Notes: a model not told the origin generated them from the letters alone. 64,000 nucleotides of DNA from Stutzerimonas stutzeri (GCA_019056435.1 CP077641.1:2542001-2606000), one strand, 5' to 3'; shown: positions 1 to 9,883, numbered from the stretch's first letter. Program-made: numbers and translations.

Positions 1-491
1 TGCCGGTGTACGACCTGCCCAGCTGGCACCAGTGGAACAAGGCCCGGGGTGAAAAGTACGCGGACGAGATCGAACAGGCATGCGGCGGCGAGCCAAGCGA
101 GGGCTCCGAGGCACTGAGCGAATGCCGCAAGCGTAGCCCCAGCGCTCATGTGCCGGACGTTGCCGGCAAGATGCGCGTGCTTATCGCGCACGGCATTGGC
201 GATACCACCGTCCCGCCGGAGCAGGCGCTGCGTGCTTTCAATGATCTGGCAAACGAGGACGACCGCATTGACCAGGAACAGATCGACCGGTTGATGCAAG
301 AGCGCGAGGTCCCCGACGCGCTTGGGCGCCGCTCGACCCATGACGATGGTGAGCTGGCGCATTTCGCCGAGGCAGATGCCGAGGTCTTGCTTCACCTGAA
401 GTCCGGGCCAGCCGAGCTGGTGCTGTTCAATGGGGAACACGACATGCTTTACCGCCCCGGGCTGGAGTGGCTTTCGCGACAACGCCGTTAA
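1..491 (+). CDS. alpha/beta hydrolase, C-terminal part (5' end outside window)
   Basis: The reading frame is already open at the left edge, so only the last ~163 codons are present. Two stretches look like the end of an alpha/beta-hydrolase fold: VLIAHGIGDTTVPPEQAL, which matches the strand and loop carrying the acid residue (Asp in GDTTVPP), and LFNGEHDMLY near the end, which carries the likely catalytic His. The nucleophile elbow would lie upstream of the window. The family could be a dienelactone-hydrolase or prolyl-oligopeptidase relative; substrate unknown. The stop lies about 30 bases before the mepA start, so the two may be co-transcribed. Confidence 0.6.
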   Translation, partial: PVYDLPSWHQWNKARGEKYADEIEQACGGEPSEGSEALSECRKRSPSAHVPDVAGKMRVLIAHGIGDTTVPPEQALRAFNDLANEDDRIDQEQIDRLMQEREVPDALGRRSTHDDGELAHFAEADAEVLLHLKSGPAELVLFNGEHDMLYRPGLEWLSRQRR

Positions 492-523
492 TCTCTTCGA
501 ATCAGCAGGAGGCCGCGCAAGCT

Positions 524-1361
524 ATGCGTCATCCCCAACACCCGTATCGATCCGTCAGGCCGGGCCTCGTCTGTGGTCTCCTTATGGCCCTGGCCAGTGC
601 TGCCACGGCTGCCGACCGGGACTGGTCCAGCGTGACCGAACCCTTACCCGGTGAGCCGCGCATAGTCGGCGCGCATGGCGCGGCCTGCCTGATCGGGGCC
701 GTGAAGTTGCCGCCCGAAGGCGTCGGCTACCAGGCCGTGGCGCTGCAGCGCAATCGCCACTTCGGTCATCCCGACCTGGTGGACTACATCGAGCGGCTCG
801 GGCATCGCCTTGCGGCGGCGGGTATCGGCCCGATGCTGGTCGGCGACATGGCGCAGCCGCGCGGCGGGCCAATGTCGTATGGGCACGTCAGCCATCAAAG
901 CGGGCTGGACGTGGATATCTGGTTTCGTCTTGACTTGCCTGCGCTGGAGCGCAGCGCGCGAAGACATCGAGCAACCCATTCTGGTCGACGAAGCGACAGG
1001 CGAACTCGACAAGTCGAGGTGGAGCGATCAGCAGGCCGAGTTGATCCGACTTGCCGCGCAGGACCCGCGGGTGACGCGGATTTTCGTCGACGGTGCCGTC
1101 AAGCGCGACCTCTGTGAGCGCGACTGGGAGGATCGTGCCTGGCTGCAGCGCATCCGGCCCTGGCCATTCCACGACGAACATCTCCATGTACGCCTGCGCT
1201 GCCCGGAAGGCTCGCCTGACTGTGTCGACCAACCGCCCCCGCCTGCAGGGGAGGGTTGCGGGGCAATACTGGCGACGCCTCGTTCTGAGGCCATGCCCAG
1301 CCCAAAAACCGTCCTGCCGCAGGCGTGCGATGCGGTGTTCCGGCAGAGCGCGGCGCAGTGA
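524..1361 (+). CDS. mepA: penicillin-insensitive murein endopeptidase MepA (frameshifted)
   Basis: Periplasmic zinc D-alanyl-D-alanine endopeptidase that cuts peptide cross-links in murein. The ATG at 524 follows an AGGAGG at about 507-512 and gives a signal peptide (hydrophobic run ending ASAATAA). The first frame carries GHVSHQSGLDVDIWF, the metal-binding H-x6-D region. The conserved second half (LIRLAAQDPRVTRIFV, RPWPFHDEHLHVRLRCP, DQPPPPAGEGCG) is in the next frame, so one base is extra, or two are missing, near 945-965 in a GCGCAGCGCGCG stretch. Rejoined, the protein is about 279 residues, normal for MepA. A sequencing error is more likely than true loss because the downstream half is perfectly conserved in style. 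Confidence 0.9.
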
Positions 1362-1388
1362 TTCAACCGCTTAGGCGGATGGATCAGC

Positions 1389-2471
1389 TCACTTGGTGCT
1401 GCCCAACAACGCCCGGGTGATCGCCTTGCCGAGCTTTTCGAATGCGGCGCCGGCTTCCTTGCTTTCGTCCATGGCTTCGGCGCAGGCCACGACGATCACG
1501 GTATTGGCCTGATTTTCGGACAACGGGTCGATCACGCCCACGTGGCAGGCGCGCTCCAGTTGTGTGCCGGTTTTCTGGATGAAAGGCACCTCTTTCGGCA
1601 GGCCGGCTTCGAGGCGGTAGGCGTCGTAGCGGTCGAGTTTCATGTCCTTGTAGAGCAGATCGCGGCTGGATTCGGAAAGCAGATCGCCCTCGGCGAGCTT
1701 TTCAAGCAGAGTGCCGTAGGCTTCCAGGGTGCTGGCGTTGAGCTTGCGGGCGTAATAGCGCGCATAAGCCTGCTCCATGCTCTCGGCCTTGAGGTCGGCC
1801 GTACCGATGCCCAGCGCCCGGGCGACGGCCTCGTAGCGCGGCTGGCTGAACGGGGCGGAGGCCAGCTTGACCAGTTCGATATTGTCCAGCTCACGCGCGT
1901 CGGGGTGCAGCTCGCCGTAGACGTCACGGCGAACCTGGGTGAAGTCGGTGATGCGCTCGAATCCCTTACCGCCCATGTTCTCTCGGGTGCGCTCGTTGAG
2001 CCGGTCCTCGCCGACCAGCCGAATCAGCATGTTGGCTGCGGTGTTGTCGCTCTCGATGAGCATCTCGTTGAGCAGGGTGCGCACCGAGTAGGCGACGCCG
2101 TTGTCTTGCCAGACCAGATCGCCGGAGCCATCGACCTTGTCGCTGGCCTCGAGGGTCAGTTCATCGTCCAGGCTGTGCTCGCCCGCGTCGACTCCCTGTA
2201 GCACCGCTACCGCGATCGGCACCTTGACCGCGGAGCCGAGGTACCAGAATCGATCCGTTTCGTATTCGAGCGCCTTGCCGTCGCCCAGATGCTTGACGTA
2301 AAGCCCCAACCGGCCGGGTGAGTCTTCTTCGATGCGGCGCACGTCCTGTTCCAGCGCGTTGCGCCAGGAGTCCGAATAGGCCTGTTCCCGGTAGGCCCAA
2401 AGCGTCAGGCCGAGGCCGATCAGCACGGGGAGTGCCAGAAGTTTGCGGTTGCCGAGCGCAACGCGTGTCAT
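1389..2471 (-). CDS. class A beta-lactamase-like serine hydrolase (second of tandem pair)
   Basis: 360 residues with an N-terminal membrane anchor or uncleaved signal (residues ~11-26). The three active-site motifs of the penicillin-recognising fold are present in order: S80-A-V-K83, S141-D-N143 and K300-T-G302. The segment YGELHPDAREL occupies the omega-loop region but does not match the classic ExxLN. It resembles the beta-lactamase2 family (serine hydrolases that need not hydrolyse beta-lactams). The start overlaps the stop of the upstream paralogue by 4 bases (ATGA), so the two are translationally coupled. The likely role is cell-wall related peptide or lactam hydrolysis in the periplasm; true beta-lactamase activity cannot be claimed. 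Confidence 0.85.
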   Translation of the reverse strand: MTRVALGNRKLLALPVLIGLGLTLWAYREQAYSDSWRNALEQDVRRIEEDSPGRLGLYVKHLGDGKALEYETDRFWYLGSAVKVPIAVAVLQGVDAGEHSLDDELTLEASDKVDGSGDLVWQDNGVAYSVRTLLNEMLIESDNTAANMLIRLVGEDRLNERTRENMGGKGFERITDFTQVRRDVYGELHPDARELDNIELVKLASAPFSQPRYEAVARALGIGTADLKAESMEQAYARYYARKLNASTLEAYGTLLEKLAEGDLLSESSRDLLYKDMKLDRYDAYRLEAGLPKEVPFIQKTGTQLERACHVGVIDPLSENQANTVIVVACAEAMDESKEAGAAFEKLGKAITRALLGSTK

Positions 2472-3559
2472 AGGCGTAAGACTCCAGAGGCGGTGATGGC
2501 TTCGCCGGCACCCCGCAAGGCACGTTCGGCCTTGACGGTCGAGGCGGCGCCGCGCACGCAGGCGACCACGACGATGCGGCCGCTGGCCTCGGCGATACGG
2601 AACGGGGGCGGGGCAATCAGACCGGCATCGCAGATGCGTGCCACCTGGGTGCCGGTTTTGTGGGCGTAGCTGACCGTGGCCGGCAGGCCGGCCTTGATGC
2701 GCTGGGCGCCGGTCTGTACCCGCGTCATCACGCTCAGCAGGTATTCGGTGCTGGCCTGGGACACGGCCTTGCCGGCGACCAGGGCCGCGAGCAGATCACC
2801 GTAGGCCTGCAGCGTGGCCGAGTTGTTCGGCGTGGCGTAGTAGCGTTCGTAGGCTTCGCTCAGGCGAATGGGGCGCAGCTCGCGCTGTGGCACGCCGAGT
2901 AGTCTGGCCAGCAGCTCCAGGCGGCCGGCTTCGCTGCGCTGCTGCTTCAGACGCAGGAAGTCGCGGCCCGACAGCTGCCGTGCGGCAGGATGAAATTCGC
3001 CGTAGATGAGCCGGCGCACATCGGCGAGCGAGGTGATGGGGCCGAAGCCCTCGGGCACGAGCTCGGCGGTGACGGCATTGACCGCCTCCAGCCCGACCAG
3101 GCTGATCAACATGTCGCTGGCGGTGTTGTCGCTGTGGATCAGCATCTGATCCATCAGGTAGCGCACGCTCAGGCGCGTCCCCGGCGCGTGGCTGTTGGTC
3201 GGCCCGGCGCCGTCGACGTAGTCGGACTCCATCAGGCGCACGGTGCTGTCCAGGCTCAGCGTACCCTGGTCGACCCGGCGCATGATCGCGATCGCCACCG
3301 GCACCTTCACGGTCGAGGCGAGGTACCAGCGCTCATCGCCGTGATAGGACGCCGAGACGCCGCTGTCGAGATCCTTGACGAAAACCCCCAGCTCGCCGGA
3401 CGTCTGCTCGTCCACTTCGGCCACGCGCTGGAGCAGGTCTTCCGCCCAACTGAAACCTTCCTGGGCGCAGGCCGGCAGCGAGACATTGAGGAGGAATACG
3501 GCCAGCAGCAGGGAAAGAGCATGGCCGGCGGGAAGGCGATGAATGACTCGGGACAGCAC
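2468..3559 (-). CDS. class A beta-lactamase-like serine hydrolase (first of tandem pair)
   Basis: 363 residues with a signal peptide (hydrophobic core ~14-28, likely cut after PACA). Active-site motifs are S82-T-V-K85, S143-D-N145 and K301-T-G303. The sequence is clearly paralogous to the downstream gene: shared blocks include SDNTAS/A, YGEF/LHP-ARxL and HKTGTQ/QKTGTQ, and both keep two Cys after KTG in equivalent places. First gene of a two-gene operon whose stop/start overlap is 4 bases. The downstream copy appears membrane-anchored and this one exported, so the pair may act on the same substrate from two locations (inference). Confidence 0.85.
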   Translation of the reverse strand: MLSRVIHRLPAGHALSLLLAVFLLNVSLPACAQEGFSWAEDLLQRVAEVDEQTSGELGVFVKDLDSGVSASYHGDERWYLASTVKVPVAIAIMRRVDQGTLSLDSTVRLMESDYVDGAGPTNSHAPGTRLSVRYLMDQMLIHSDNTASDMLISLVGLEAVNAVTAELVPEGFGPITSLADVRRLIYGEFHPAARQLSGRDFLRLKQQRSEAGRLELLARLLGVPQRELRPIRLSEAYERYYATPNNSATLQAYGDLLAALVAGKAVSQASTEYLLSVMTRVQTGAQRIKAGLPATVSYAHKTGTQVARICDAGLIAPPPFRIAEASGRIVVVACVRGAASTVKAERALRGAGEAITASGVLRL

Positions 3560-3725
3560 TGCAGTCGGACCTCCTGCAAGATGGGTTCTGTTGTATGACC
3601 CCAGCCCGCGCGGCCCGTGCGCCGTTCAATGGTGACTAAATTCATCTGGCGCGCCGCCGCTGCGCGGGTGATCGAACGACTGGCCGTCGTTGGGCGTCCT
3701 AGTGCTTGGATGTCGCCGGTCTTGG

Positions 3726-4999
3726 ATGCAGGAGCCTCGAGTGGAGCAGGTCAGCAAGGACAAATTCATCGGGCTCGAGTGGCTGCGCTTCTCGCTTGGT
3801 CTGTACATCGTGTGTTTCCACACCCTTCACAACTATGCCGAGACCTCGTTGCCCGACTGGGTGGCGGATCTCACCGGCGTCGGCTTCTTCGCCACCAGCA
3901 GCTTTTTCGCGCTGTCCGGCTTCCTGCTGGCGCATGTCTATTGCCAGCAGGGCGCATGCGCGAGCCAGGGCGGAGCTTTCTCAGCCGGCGCTTCGCCAAT
4001 CTTTACCCGCTGCACCTGTTCTCGTTGGCGTTGACGGCCGTGGTACTGCTGATCATCGCCAACCTTGGCATCCCGCCGGACGACACCAAGGCCACGCTGC
4101 GATTCGTCGTCTACGACACCAACGAGGACCTGGGCGACGCCTCGCGCGAGACGCTGGAGCACTTCATGAGCAATGGCGAGCTGCTGCTCAATTTCGTGCT
4201 CCAGCTGTTCATGCTGCAGGCCTGGAATCCCTATTACCTGACCTTCAATCCGCCGCTGTGGTCGATTTCGACCCTGTTCTTCTTCTACCTGACCTTCCCC
4301 CTGCTGGCGCCCCGGTTGATGCGTACGCCGCACAAGGTTGCCTGGCTGACCGTGGTGGTGCTGCTCTATCTGGTCCCGCCGGTGTGGGTCATCCTGCAGC
4401 AGGAGTACGGCATTCCTTTTACCGGCATGCTGCACCGCATGCCCTTGCTGCGCTTGCCGGAATTTCTCGCGGGGATCCTCGCCTACGGGCTGTTTCGCGA
4501 GCACCAGACTGCCGGCCGGGTGCCGAACGGCGCGCTGAGGCTGCTGATGGCCGGGTTCGTCCTGTGCTGCTTCCTGCTCGCCATCTGGCTGCTCAAGGGC
4601 GAGAAGTACTGGTATTTCCTGCTGCACAACGGCTTGCTGCTACCTGCGCAATTGATGCTGATCTACCTGTTCGCCCTGATCCGCACGCCCAAGCGTGAGC
4701 GGCTGAACCTATGGTCGCAACGCCTGGGTACCGCGTCCTTGCCACTGTTCGTGCTGCACGTGCCGGCCTTCGTGCTGTTCTCGCGTACGGAGAAAGCGCT
4801 CAGCGTGGCTTCGGCTCGCTGCCTGGACGACTGGGCGGCCTGTGCCGTTCAGGCCGGGGAGCAGACATTGTCGTTGTGGCTCTACCCGCTGTACCTGCTG
4901 CTGACCGTGGTGCTTTGCGTCTGGGCACAGGAACACGCCGTGGTGCCGGTGCGAAAGTGGCTGCTCAGGCGACTGCCCGTGCAGACTAAACATGGCTGA
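3726..4999 (+). CDS. acyltransferase family 3 membrane protein (frameshifted)
   Basis: Integral-membrane O-acyltransferase, likely modifying a surface polysaccharide or other glycan. From ATG 3726 the first frame gives DKFIGLEWLRFSLGLYIVCF followed by HTLHNY, the usual N-terminal helix with the conserved His, then GFFATSSFFALSGFLLAHVYC. The remainder (RRFANLYPLHLFSLAL onward, about eight further hydrophobic helices to VRKWLLRRLPVQTKHG) is in another frame. One base is missing near 3950-3960 (GGGCGCATGCGCG). Rejoined length is about 425 residues, normal for the family. The DUF72 gene starts 10 bases downstream. Confidence 0.8.
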
Positions 5000-5008
5000 G
5001 GGCGAGCC

Positions 5009-5779
5009 GTGGGAAGCCTTTATCTCGGCACGGCGGGTTGGAGCTTGCCGCGTGAACAGTGGCCGCACTTTCCGGCCGCCGGCACCCACCTGCAGCGCTA
5101 TGCCGCCCGGCTGTCCGCCGTGGAGATCAACAGCTCCTTCTACCGCGCGCACCGACCGGCAACCTACGCTCGCTGGGCCGACGGCGTACCGCCCGGCTTT
5201 CGTTTCAGCGTGAAGGTGCCGAGACAGATCACCCACGAAGCGCGCCTGGTCGGATGCGAAGCCTTGCTCGAGGCCTTCCTGCAGGAGTGCGGGCACCTTG
5301 GCGAGAAACTGGGCTGCCTGCTGGTCCAGCTGCCGCCCTCGCTTGCCTACGAGCCAGACAGTGCCGAGGCCTTCTTCGGCTCGCTACGGGCGCGTCATGG
5401 CGGCTTCGTGGCCTTCGAGCCGCGCCACCCGAGCTGGCTCGAGGCCGAACCCCTGCTGCAGCGCATGCGAGTCGCACGAGTCGCCGCCGATCCCGCGCCT
5501 TTTGCCGAGGCGGCCGAGCCGGCGGGTTGGGCGGGCATGCGCTATCACCGCCTGCACGGCTCGCCACGCGTTTATTACTCGTCCTACGAGCCCGACTGGC
5601 TGGAACGATTGGACGCACGGCTGGCCGAGGCTCCGGTCGATGTGCCGCAATGGTGCATTTTCGACAACACCGCCAGCGGCGCCGCGACAGCCAACGCGCT
5701 CGCGCTGGACGAGCTGCGCTCGGGTGATCGGCATCCGCACGGCGCGGTCTGGCGGGCCGATCGGGTTCGGCCGACATAA
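5009..5779 (+). CDS. DUF72 domain protein (YecE-like)
   Basis: 256 residues from a GTG start with a weak purine-rich site (GAGGGCGAG) just upstream. Family marks are LGTAGWSLP at the N-terminus, YAARLSAVEINSSFYR, FRFSVKVPRQITHE, LGCLLVQLPPSL, VAFEPRHPSW, YHRLHGSPRVYYSSYE and WCIFDNTASGAATANAL, covering the whole TIM-barrel-like DUF72 fold. No biochemical function is established for this family. It lies in the same direction as the acyltransferase and may be co-transcribed. Confidence 0.9.
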   Translation: MGSLYLGTAGWSLPREQWPHFPAAGTHLQRYAARLSAVEINSSFYRAHRPATYARWADGVPPGFRFSVKVPRQITHEARLVGCEALLEAFLQECGHLGEKLGCLLVQLPPSLAYEPDSAEAFFGSLRARHGGFVAFEPRHPSWLEAEPLLQRMRVARVAADPAPFAEAAEPAGWAGMRYHRLHGSPRVYYSSYEPDWLERLDARLAEAPVDVPQWCIFDNTASGAATANALALDELRSGDRHPHGAVWRADRVRPT

Positions 5780-5867
5780 ATCGAAACGCTATCCCGGCCG
5801 GTCGGCAAAGCGCCTGCGGTGATTTCCTCTACTGTTGATGAACGCATTAACGAGAGGGACTCATTCG

Positions 5868-6650
5868 ATGAAAAAGTCATGCGTGGCCTTGGCGCTGGCG
5901 GGGTCGATCGGAGCCGTCGAAGCGGCAACCGTCGTCAAACCGCTCGCCTACGAGATTGACGGCGAGCCCTTCGAGGGGCTGCTCGTCTATGACGATGCGG
6001 TCACCACCGCGCGGCCTGGCCTGGTGATGGTGCCCAACTGGCTGGGCGTGACCGAGCGCTCGGCAGAAAAGGCGGCGCGTGCGGCCGGCGAAAAATACGT
6101 GGTGTTCATGGCGGACATGTACGGCAAGGCCGTGCGGCCCTCCAACCCGGACGAGGCCAAGGCCGCCGCTTCGGCGGTACGCGGCGATCGCCCGCTGATG
6201 CGCAAGCGCGCGCAGGCGGCAGCGGACGCGTTCAAGGCGCAAACGGAAGTGCCGATCGACACTGGCAGGATAGCGGCGATCGGCTTCTGCTTTGGCGGAG
6301 GGTCAGTGCTCGAACTGGCGAGATCCGGCGCCGATCTTGACGCTTTCATCTCGTTCCACGGCAACCTCGATACGCCCGATCCCGACGACGCCAAACAGAT
6401 CCAAGCGCCGGTGCTGGTGCTGCATGGCGCCGATGATCCGGCCGTTCCGCCGGAGCAGGTCGAGGGATTCATCGACGAGATGAAGGCCACCGATGTCGAC
6501 TGGCAACTGGTGAGCTACGGCAACGCCGTGCATTCGTTTACCGACCCCTACGCCAACGTACCGGGCCGCAACGAGTACAACCCGGAGGTGGCGAGGCGCG
6601 CTTTCGCGGCCATGAACGACTTGCTCGACGAGGTGTTCGCGACGCGGTAG
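5868..6650 (+). CDS. periplasmic dienelactone hydrolase family protein
   Basis: 260 residues from ATG 5868, preceded by GAGAGGGA. Starting here gives a signal peptide (MKKSCVALALAGS, likely cut after VEA), whereas the longer upstream ATG would bury it. The dienelactone-hydrolase catalytic triad is visible: Cys141 in GFCFGGG, Asp190 in HGADDPAVPP and His222 in NAVHSFTDP. The protein is complete. Export to the periplasm is unusual for the catabolic enzyme, so the physiological substrate is probably not a muconate lactone. No aromatic catabolism genes are adjacent. Confidence 0.9.
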   Translation: MKKSCVALALAGSIGAVEAATVVKPLAYEIDGEPFEGLLVYDDAVTTARPGLVMVPNWLGVTERSAEKAARAAGEKYVVFMADMYGKAVRPSNPDEAKAAASAVRGDRPLMRKRAQAAADAFKAQTEVPIDTGRIAAIGFCFGGGSVLELARSGADLDAFISFHGNLDTPDPDDAKQIQAPVLVLHGADDPAVPPEQVEGFIDEMKATDVDWQLVSYGNAVHSFTDPYANVPGRNEYNPEVARRAFAAMNDLLDEVFATR

Positions 6651-6660
6651 GCACGGTGAA

Positions 6661-7257
6661 TCAGCGCGGGATGATCCTCACCCGTCCCGCCGTGTTGTCG
6701 CGGCGCGCGGCCTTGTCGTTTTCCGCGCGGCCCGGGATCGAGCCGTCGTCCGCGCCGCGATCCGCGCTGGCCATGCCGTTGAGCTTGCGCTCGTCTTCGC
6801 TGACCGAGGCTGCTTCGGGATAGCCGGTGGTCAGCGTCTCGGTGCTGGCGGTGACCGGAGTCGCTTCGTCGCTGCCCCACTTCGCGCTGCGCTCGTCGAT
6901 ATCGATCGCGCCGTTTCGCTCCATGATTCGTTCGACCATCGAGACCTGGCTTTCGTCGTCCAGGCTGACGGTCACCACCGTGGAACCGCGCCGAGCTGCT
7001 TCGGGATAGCGTCCGGCATGCTGGCTGGACCCGTCCCCGAACACCTTGTGAAAGAAACTGCCGATCTTGTCGGCGACCGTCGCGTCCTGATCCGGCTCCT
7101 CGCCGACGACTTCCACACGGCTGCTGTTGACCGTCTCGGGATTGAACGAGGCGGAGATCTGGATATCCGTGCTGGCTACCCCCTGGCCCAGGAGTTCGGT
7201 TTTGACTTGCTCGGCTTCGGCGTAGCGGTCGAAAGCCGCGATGAGGATCTGGGGCAT
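6661..7257 (-). CDS. general stress 17M-like domain protein
   Basis: 198 residues. The first ~110 residues (MPQILIAAFDRYAEAEQVKTELLGQGV..., later STVVTVSLDDESQVSMVERIMERNGAIDIDER) have the alternating alpha/beta pattern of heat/stress-induced 17M-type domains. The last ~80 residues are polar, low-complexity and probably disordered, ending GRVRIIPR. No catalytic motif is visible and the function is unknown. It is convergent with the dienelactone hydrolase (11-base gap) and lies ahead of an SDR similar to stress-induced reductases, which suggests a stress-linked neighbourhood (inference). Confidence 0.6.
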   Translation of the reverse strand: MPQILIAAFDRYAEAEQVKTELLGQGVASTDIQISASFNPETVNSSRVEVVGEEPDQDATVADKIGSFFHKVFGDGSSQHAGRYPEAARRGSTVVTVSLDDESQVSMVERIMERNGAIDIDERSAKWGSDEATPVTASTETLTTGYPEAASVSEDERKLNGMASADRGADDGSIPGRAENDKAARRDNTAGRVRIIPR

Positions 7258-7416
7258 GACATCACCTGATTCTGTGGGCAGCGCTGGCTGCGATTGAGAG
7301 GCGGGCCGGGCGTCGTGCCGGCCGTCCTCATTCTTGGGCGCGACAGGCTCGACGATGGTTCCCTGCGCAGGGGTTACGCGATGCTTCGCCAGGCCACCAT
7401 GCGCCTGCGTGGCCGT

Positions 7417-8280
7417 TCAGCCGTTGACCACCTTCCCGCCATTGATGTGGATGGTCTGACCGCTGACATAGGAGGAATCCTCGCAGGCGAGGTAGACGTA
7501 TGCCGGGCCCAGCTCAGAGGGTTGGCCGCAGCGGCCCATGGGCATCTGGCTACCGAAGCCTTCGAGCATCTGCGGGTCGTGCCGGCCGATGGTGGCCGGC
7601 TGCAGGGGCGTCCAGATCGGGCCGGGCGCGATCTGGTTGACGCGGATCTCGCGCTCGATCAGCTGTTGCGACAGGGCGCGGGTGAAGCCGTCGATGGCGC
7701 CCTTGGTCGCGGTGTAGTCGACCAGCATCGGGTTGCCGATGAAGGAGTTGATCGAGGTGGTGTTGATGATCGAGGCGCCGGCCTTCAGGTGGGGCAGGGC
7801 GGCGCGGGTCAGGTAGAAGTAGCCGTGGATGTTCGTGGTAAACGTCGTTTCCCACTGCTCGTCGGTGATGTCTTCCAACCGCGTGCGCACTTCCTGCCGT
7901 CCGGCGTTGTTGGCCAGCACATCGAGATGGCCGAAGGCCTTGACCGTCTGCTGCACCGCGTCGTTGCAGTAGCGACTGTCACGCACGTCGCCGGGTAGCA
8001 GCAGGCAGCGCTGGCCCTCGGCTTCGATCATCTGCTGCGCCGCGGCGGCGTCCTCGTGTTCATCCAGGTACATGATGGCGACGTCCGCGCCCTCGCGGGC
8101 GAAATGCACCGCCGCCGCCCGGCCGATGCCGCTGTCGCCGCCGCTGACCAGCGCGACCTTGCCGGCCAGCTTGCCGCTGCCCTTGTAGCTGTCGCGGATG
8201 AATTCGGCGGGCGGGTTCATTTCGCTTTCCAGGCCGGGCTGGCGGTCCTGCTTCTGGGCGGGGATCTTCGGGTAGGCCAT
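7417..8280 (-). CDS. SDR oxidoreductase (YghA / general stress protein 39 type)
   Basis: 287 residues. The start at 8280 is preferred because it carries GGAG seven bases upstream and begins the typical MAYPKIPAQKQ...PGLESEMNP leader; the frame stays open another 91 codons upstream without resembling the family. Rossmann motif VSGGDSGIGRA, NNAGRQE, catalytic Ser in NTTSINSF, and YTATKGAIDGF supplying the Y-x3-K pair are all present, with the late motif YLACEDSSYVSGQTIHINGG. It is an NAD(P)-dependent oxidoreductase of unknown substrate, complete and cytoplasmic. Confidence 0.92.
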   Translation of the reverse strand: MAYPKIPAQKQDRQPGLESEMNPPAEFIRDSYKGSGKLAGKVALVSGGDSGIGRAAAVHFAREGADVAIMYLDEHEDAAAAQQMIEAEGQRCLLLPGDVRDSRYCNDAVQQTVKAFGHLDVLANNAGRQEVRTRLEDITDEQWETTFTTNIHGYFYLTRAALPHLKAGASIINTTSINSFIGNPMLVDYTATKGAIDGFTRALSQQLIEREIRVNQIAPGPIWTPLQPATIGRHDPQMLEGFGSQMPMGRCGQPSELGPAYVYLACEDSSYVSGQTIHINGGKVVNG

Positions 8281-8621
8281 GACTGCTCCAGGTGGGTGGG
8301 TCGGTCTAGTTACGGCTGATACCCGCCGGGAAAGTTTCGGTCGGGTGCCGAGCGGGGTCCGTTCCTCATCGGTTGCTCGCCGCTGGTCGCCGGGGCTGCG
8401 CGATGCCTGACAGCGCCCCGCGCCGGGCGTAGAATCCGCGCCGCTCAGACCTGCCACCTGAAACTTCTCCCGAACCCGTACCTGTCCTCGCGCTTGCTCG
8501 AAGCGGCGGGCGAGTTCGTCGTTGGGCTTCAGGCGCATCGTCCTTTTCATCACCGCCCTTCGCGCTGACCTCCGTTCGGGAGGCTCTGGCGGCCGAAGGC
8601 ATTGCTTTCAGAACGGCCCGA

Positions 8622-9812
8622 ATGAACGAAACCCAAAGCACCACCGGCGGGAGCTGGCTCAGTGTCGTCGCACTGGCCCTGGCCGCCTTCATCTTCAACA
8701 CCACCGAGTTCGTCCCGGTCGCCTTGCTCAGCGATATTGGTCGCTCGTTCGACATGCCACCGTCGCAGGTTGGGCTGATGCTGACGATCTACGCCTGGGT
8801 GGTCGCGCTGATGTCGCTGCCGATGATGCTGATGACACGCAACGTCGAACGGCGCACCTTGCTGATGTTCGTCTTCGTGGTGTTCATCGGCAGCCATCTG
8901 GTGTCGAGCGTGGCCTCGAGCTTCGGCATGCTGATGGTCAGTCGTGTCGGGATTGCCCTGGCGCATGCGGTGTTCTGGTCGATCACAGCGTCCCTGGCGG
9001 TGCGAGTGGCGCCGCCGGGTCGGCAGGCGCAGGCGCTTGGGTTGCTCGCGACAGGCAGTGCGCTGGCCATGGTGCTGGGCATCCCGCTGGGGCGTGTGGT
9101 CGGGGAGATGCTGGGCTGGCGGACCACCTTTCTCGCTATCGCGATCATCGCCAGCCTCGTGGTGATTTGCCTGGCGCGCACGCTGCCACTGCTGCCGAGC
9201 CAGAACTCCGGTTCGCTGCGCAGCCTGCCGGTGCTGTTCCGCCGCCCGGCGCTGGTCGCCACCTATGTGCTGACGGCCTTGGTCATCACTGCGCAGTTCA
9301 CCGCGTACACCTACATCGAACCCTTCGCTCAGACCATCGCTCACCTGAGCGGCGACATGACCACGGCGCTGCTGTTGCTCTTCGGGGGTGCCGGTATCCT
9401 CGGCTCGATGCTGTTCAGCCGATACAGCACGCGTTATCCGAAGGGATTCCTGATCGTGGCGATATCGGTCATGGCGACCTGCTTGCTGCTGTTGCTGCCC
9501 GCTGCGCGTGACAGCTCGCTGCTCGGGGCGCTGGTGGTGGTGTGGGGCATCGCCGGCATGTGCTTCGGCCTTGGACTGCAGGCGAAGGTGCTGAACCTGG
9601 CGTCGGACGCGACGGACGTGGCCATGGCGATGTTTTCGGGTATCTACAACATTGGCATAGGCGCAGGCGCCCTGATGGGCAGTCTGGTGGTGCGCCAGCT
9701 GGGCCTGGCGAATGTTGGGATGGTCGGCGGGTTGCTGGCGCTGGCGGGCGTGGTGCTCTGCTGTTTCGCCGCCTATCGCTTCGCGCGGCCGGTGGAAACG
9801 GCAGTCGGCTGA
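8622..9812 (+). CDS. sotB: sugar efflux transporter SotB (MFS)
   Basis: 396 residues, twelve hydrophobic segments, major facilitator superfamily (DHA1). Near-diagnostic stretches for SotB are [50 protein letters not shown] residues in helix 4, [16 protein letters not shown] and [22 protein letters not shown]. Known SotB proteins export arabinose, isopropyl-thiogalactoside and other sugars by proton antiport. The gene is monocistronic, divergent from the SDR, and ends at a strong bidirectional terminator. Confidence 0.93.
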   Translation: MNETQSTTGGSWLSVVALALAAFIFNTTEFVPVALLSDIGRSFDMPPSQVGLMLTIYAWVVALMSLPMMLMTRNVERRTLLMFVFVVFIGSHLVSSVASSFGMLMVSRVGIALAHAVFWSITASLAVRVAPPGRQAQALGLLATGSALAMVLGIPLGRVVGEMLGWRTTFLAIAIIASLVVICLARTLPLLPSQNSGSLRSLPVLFRRPALVATYVLTALVITAQFTAYTYIEPFAQTIAHLSGDMTTALLLLFGGAGILGSMLFSRYSTRYPKGFLIVAISVMATCLLLLLPAARDSSLLGALVVVWGIAGMCFGLGLQAKVLNLASDATDVAMAMFSGIYNIGIGAGALMGSLVVRQLGLANVGMVGGLLALAGVVLCCFAAYRFARPVETAVG

Positions 9813-9829
9813 GGCGTCAACCCGCGCCT

Positions 9830-9869
9830 GAAGCCGCCGGCCCTGCTCGAGTGCAGGGCCGGCGGCTTC
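9830..9869. terminator. 17-bp perfect hairpin terminator between convergent genes
   Basis: Arms at 9830-9846 and 9853-9869 pair perfectly over 17 bases (GAAGCCGCCGGCCCTGC with its complement) around a 6-base loop. It sits between the stops of the convergent sotB and chemotaxis-transducer genes and probably ends transcription from both sides. Confidence 0.85.
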
Positions 9870-9883
9870 GGGTGCGGGTGGCG

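Noticed and set aside
1389..3559. Annotating the tandem hydrolases as antibiotic-resistance beta-lactamases
   Set aside because: The SxxK, SDN and KTG motifs are shared by non-lactamase serine hydrolases, and the classic omega-loop ExxLN is not seen.
8281..8553. 91-codon upstream extension of the SDR gene
   Set aside because: The extension overlaps the divergent promoter, is unlike SDR leaders and would ignore the good ribosome site at 8280. A separate small gene cannot be excluded but is unsupported.
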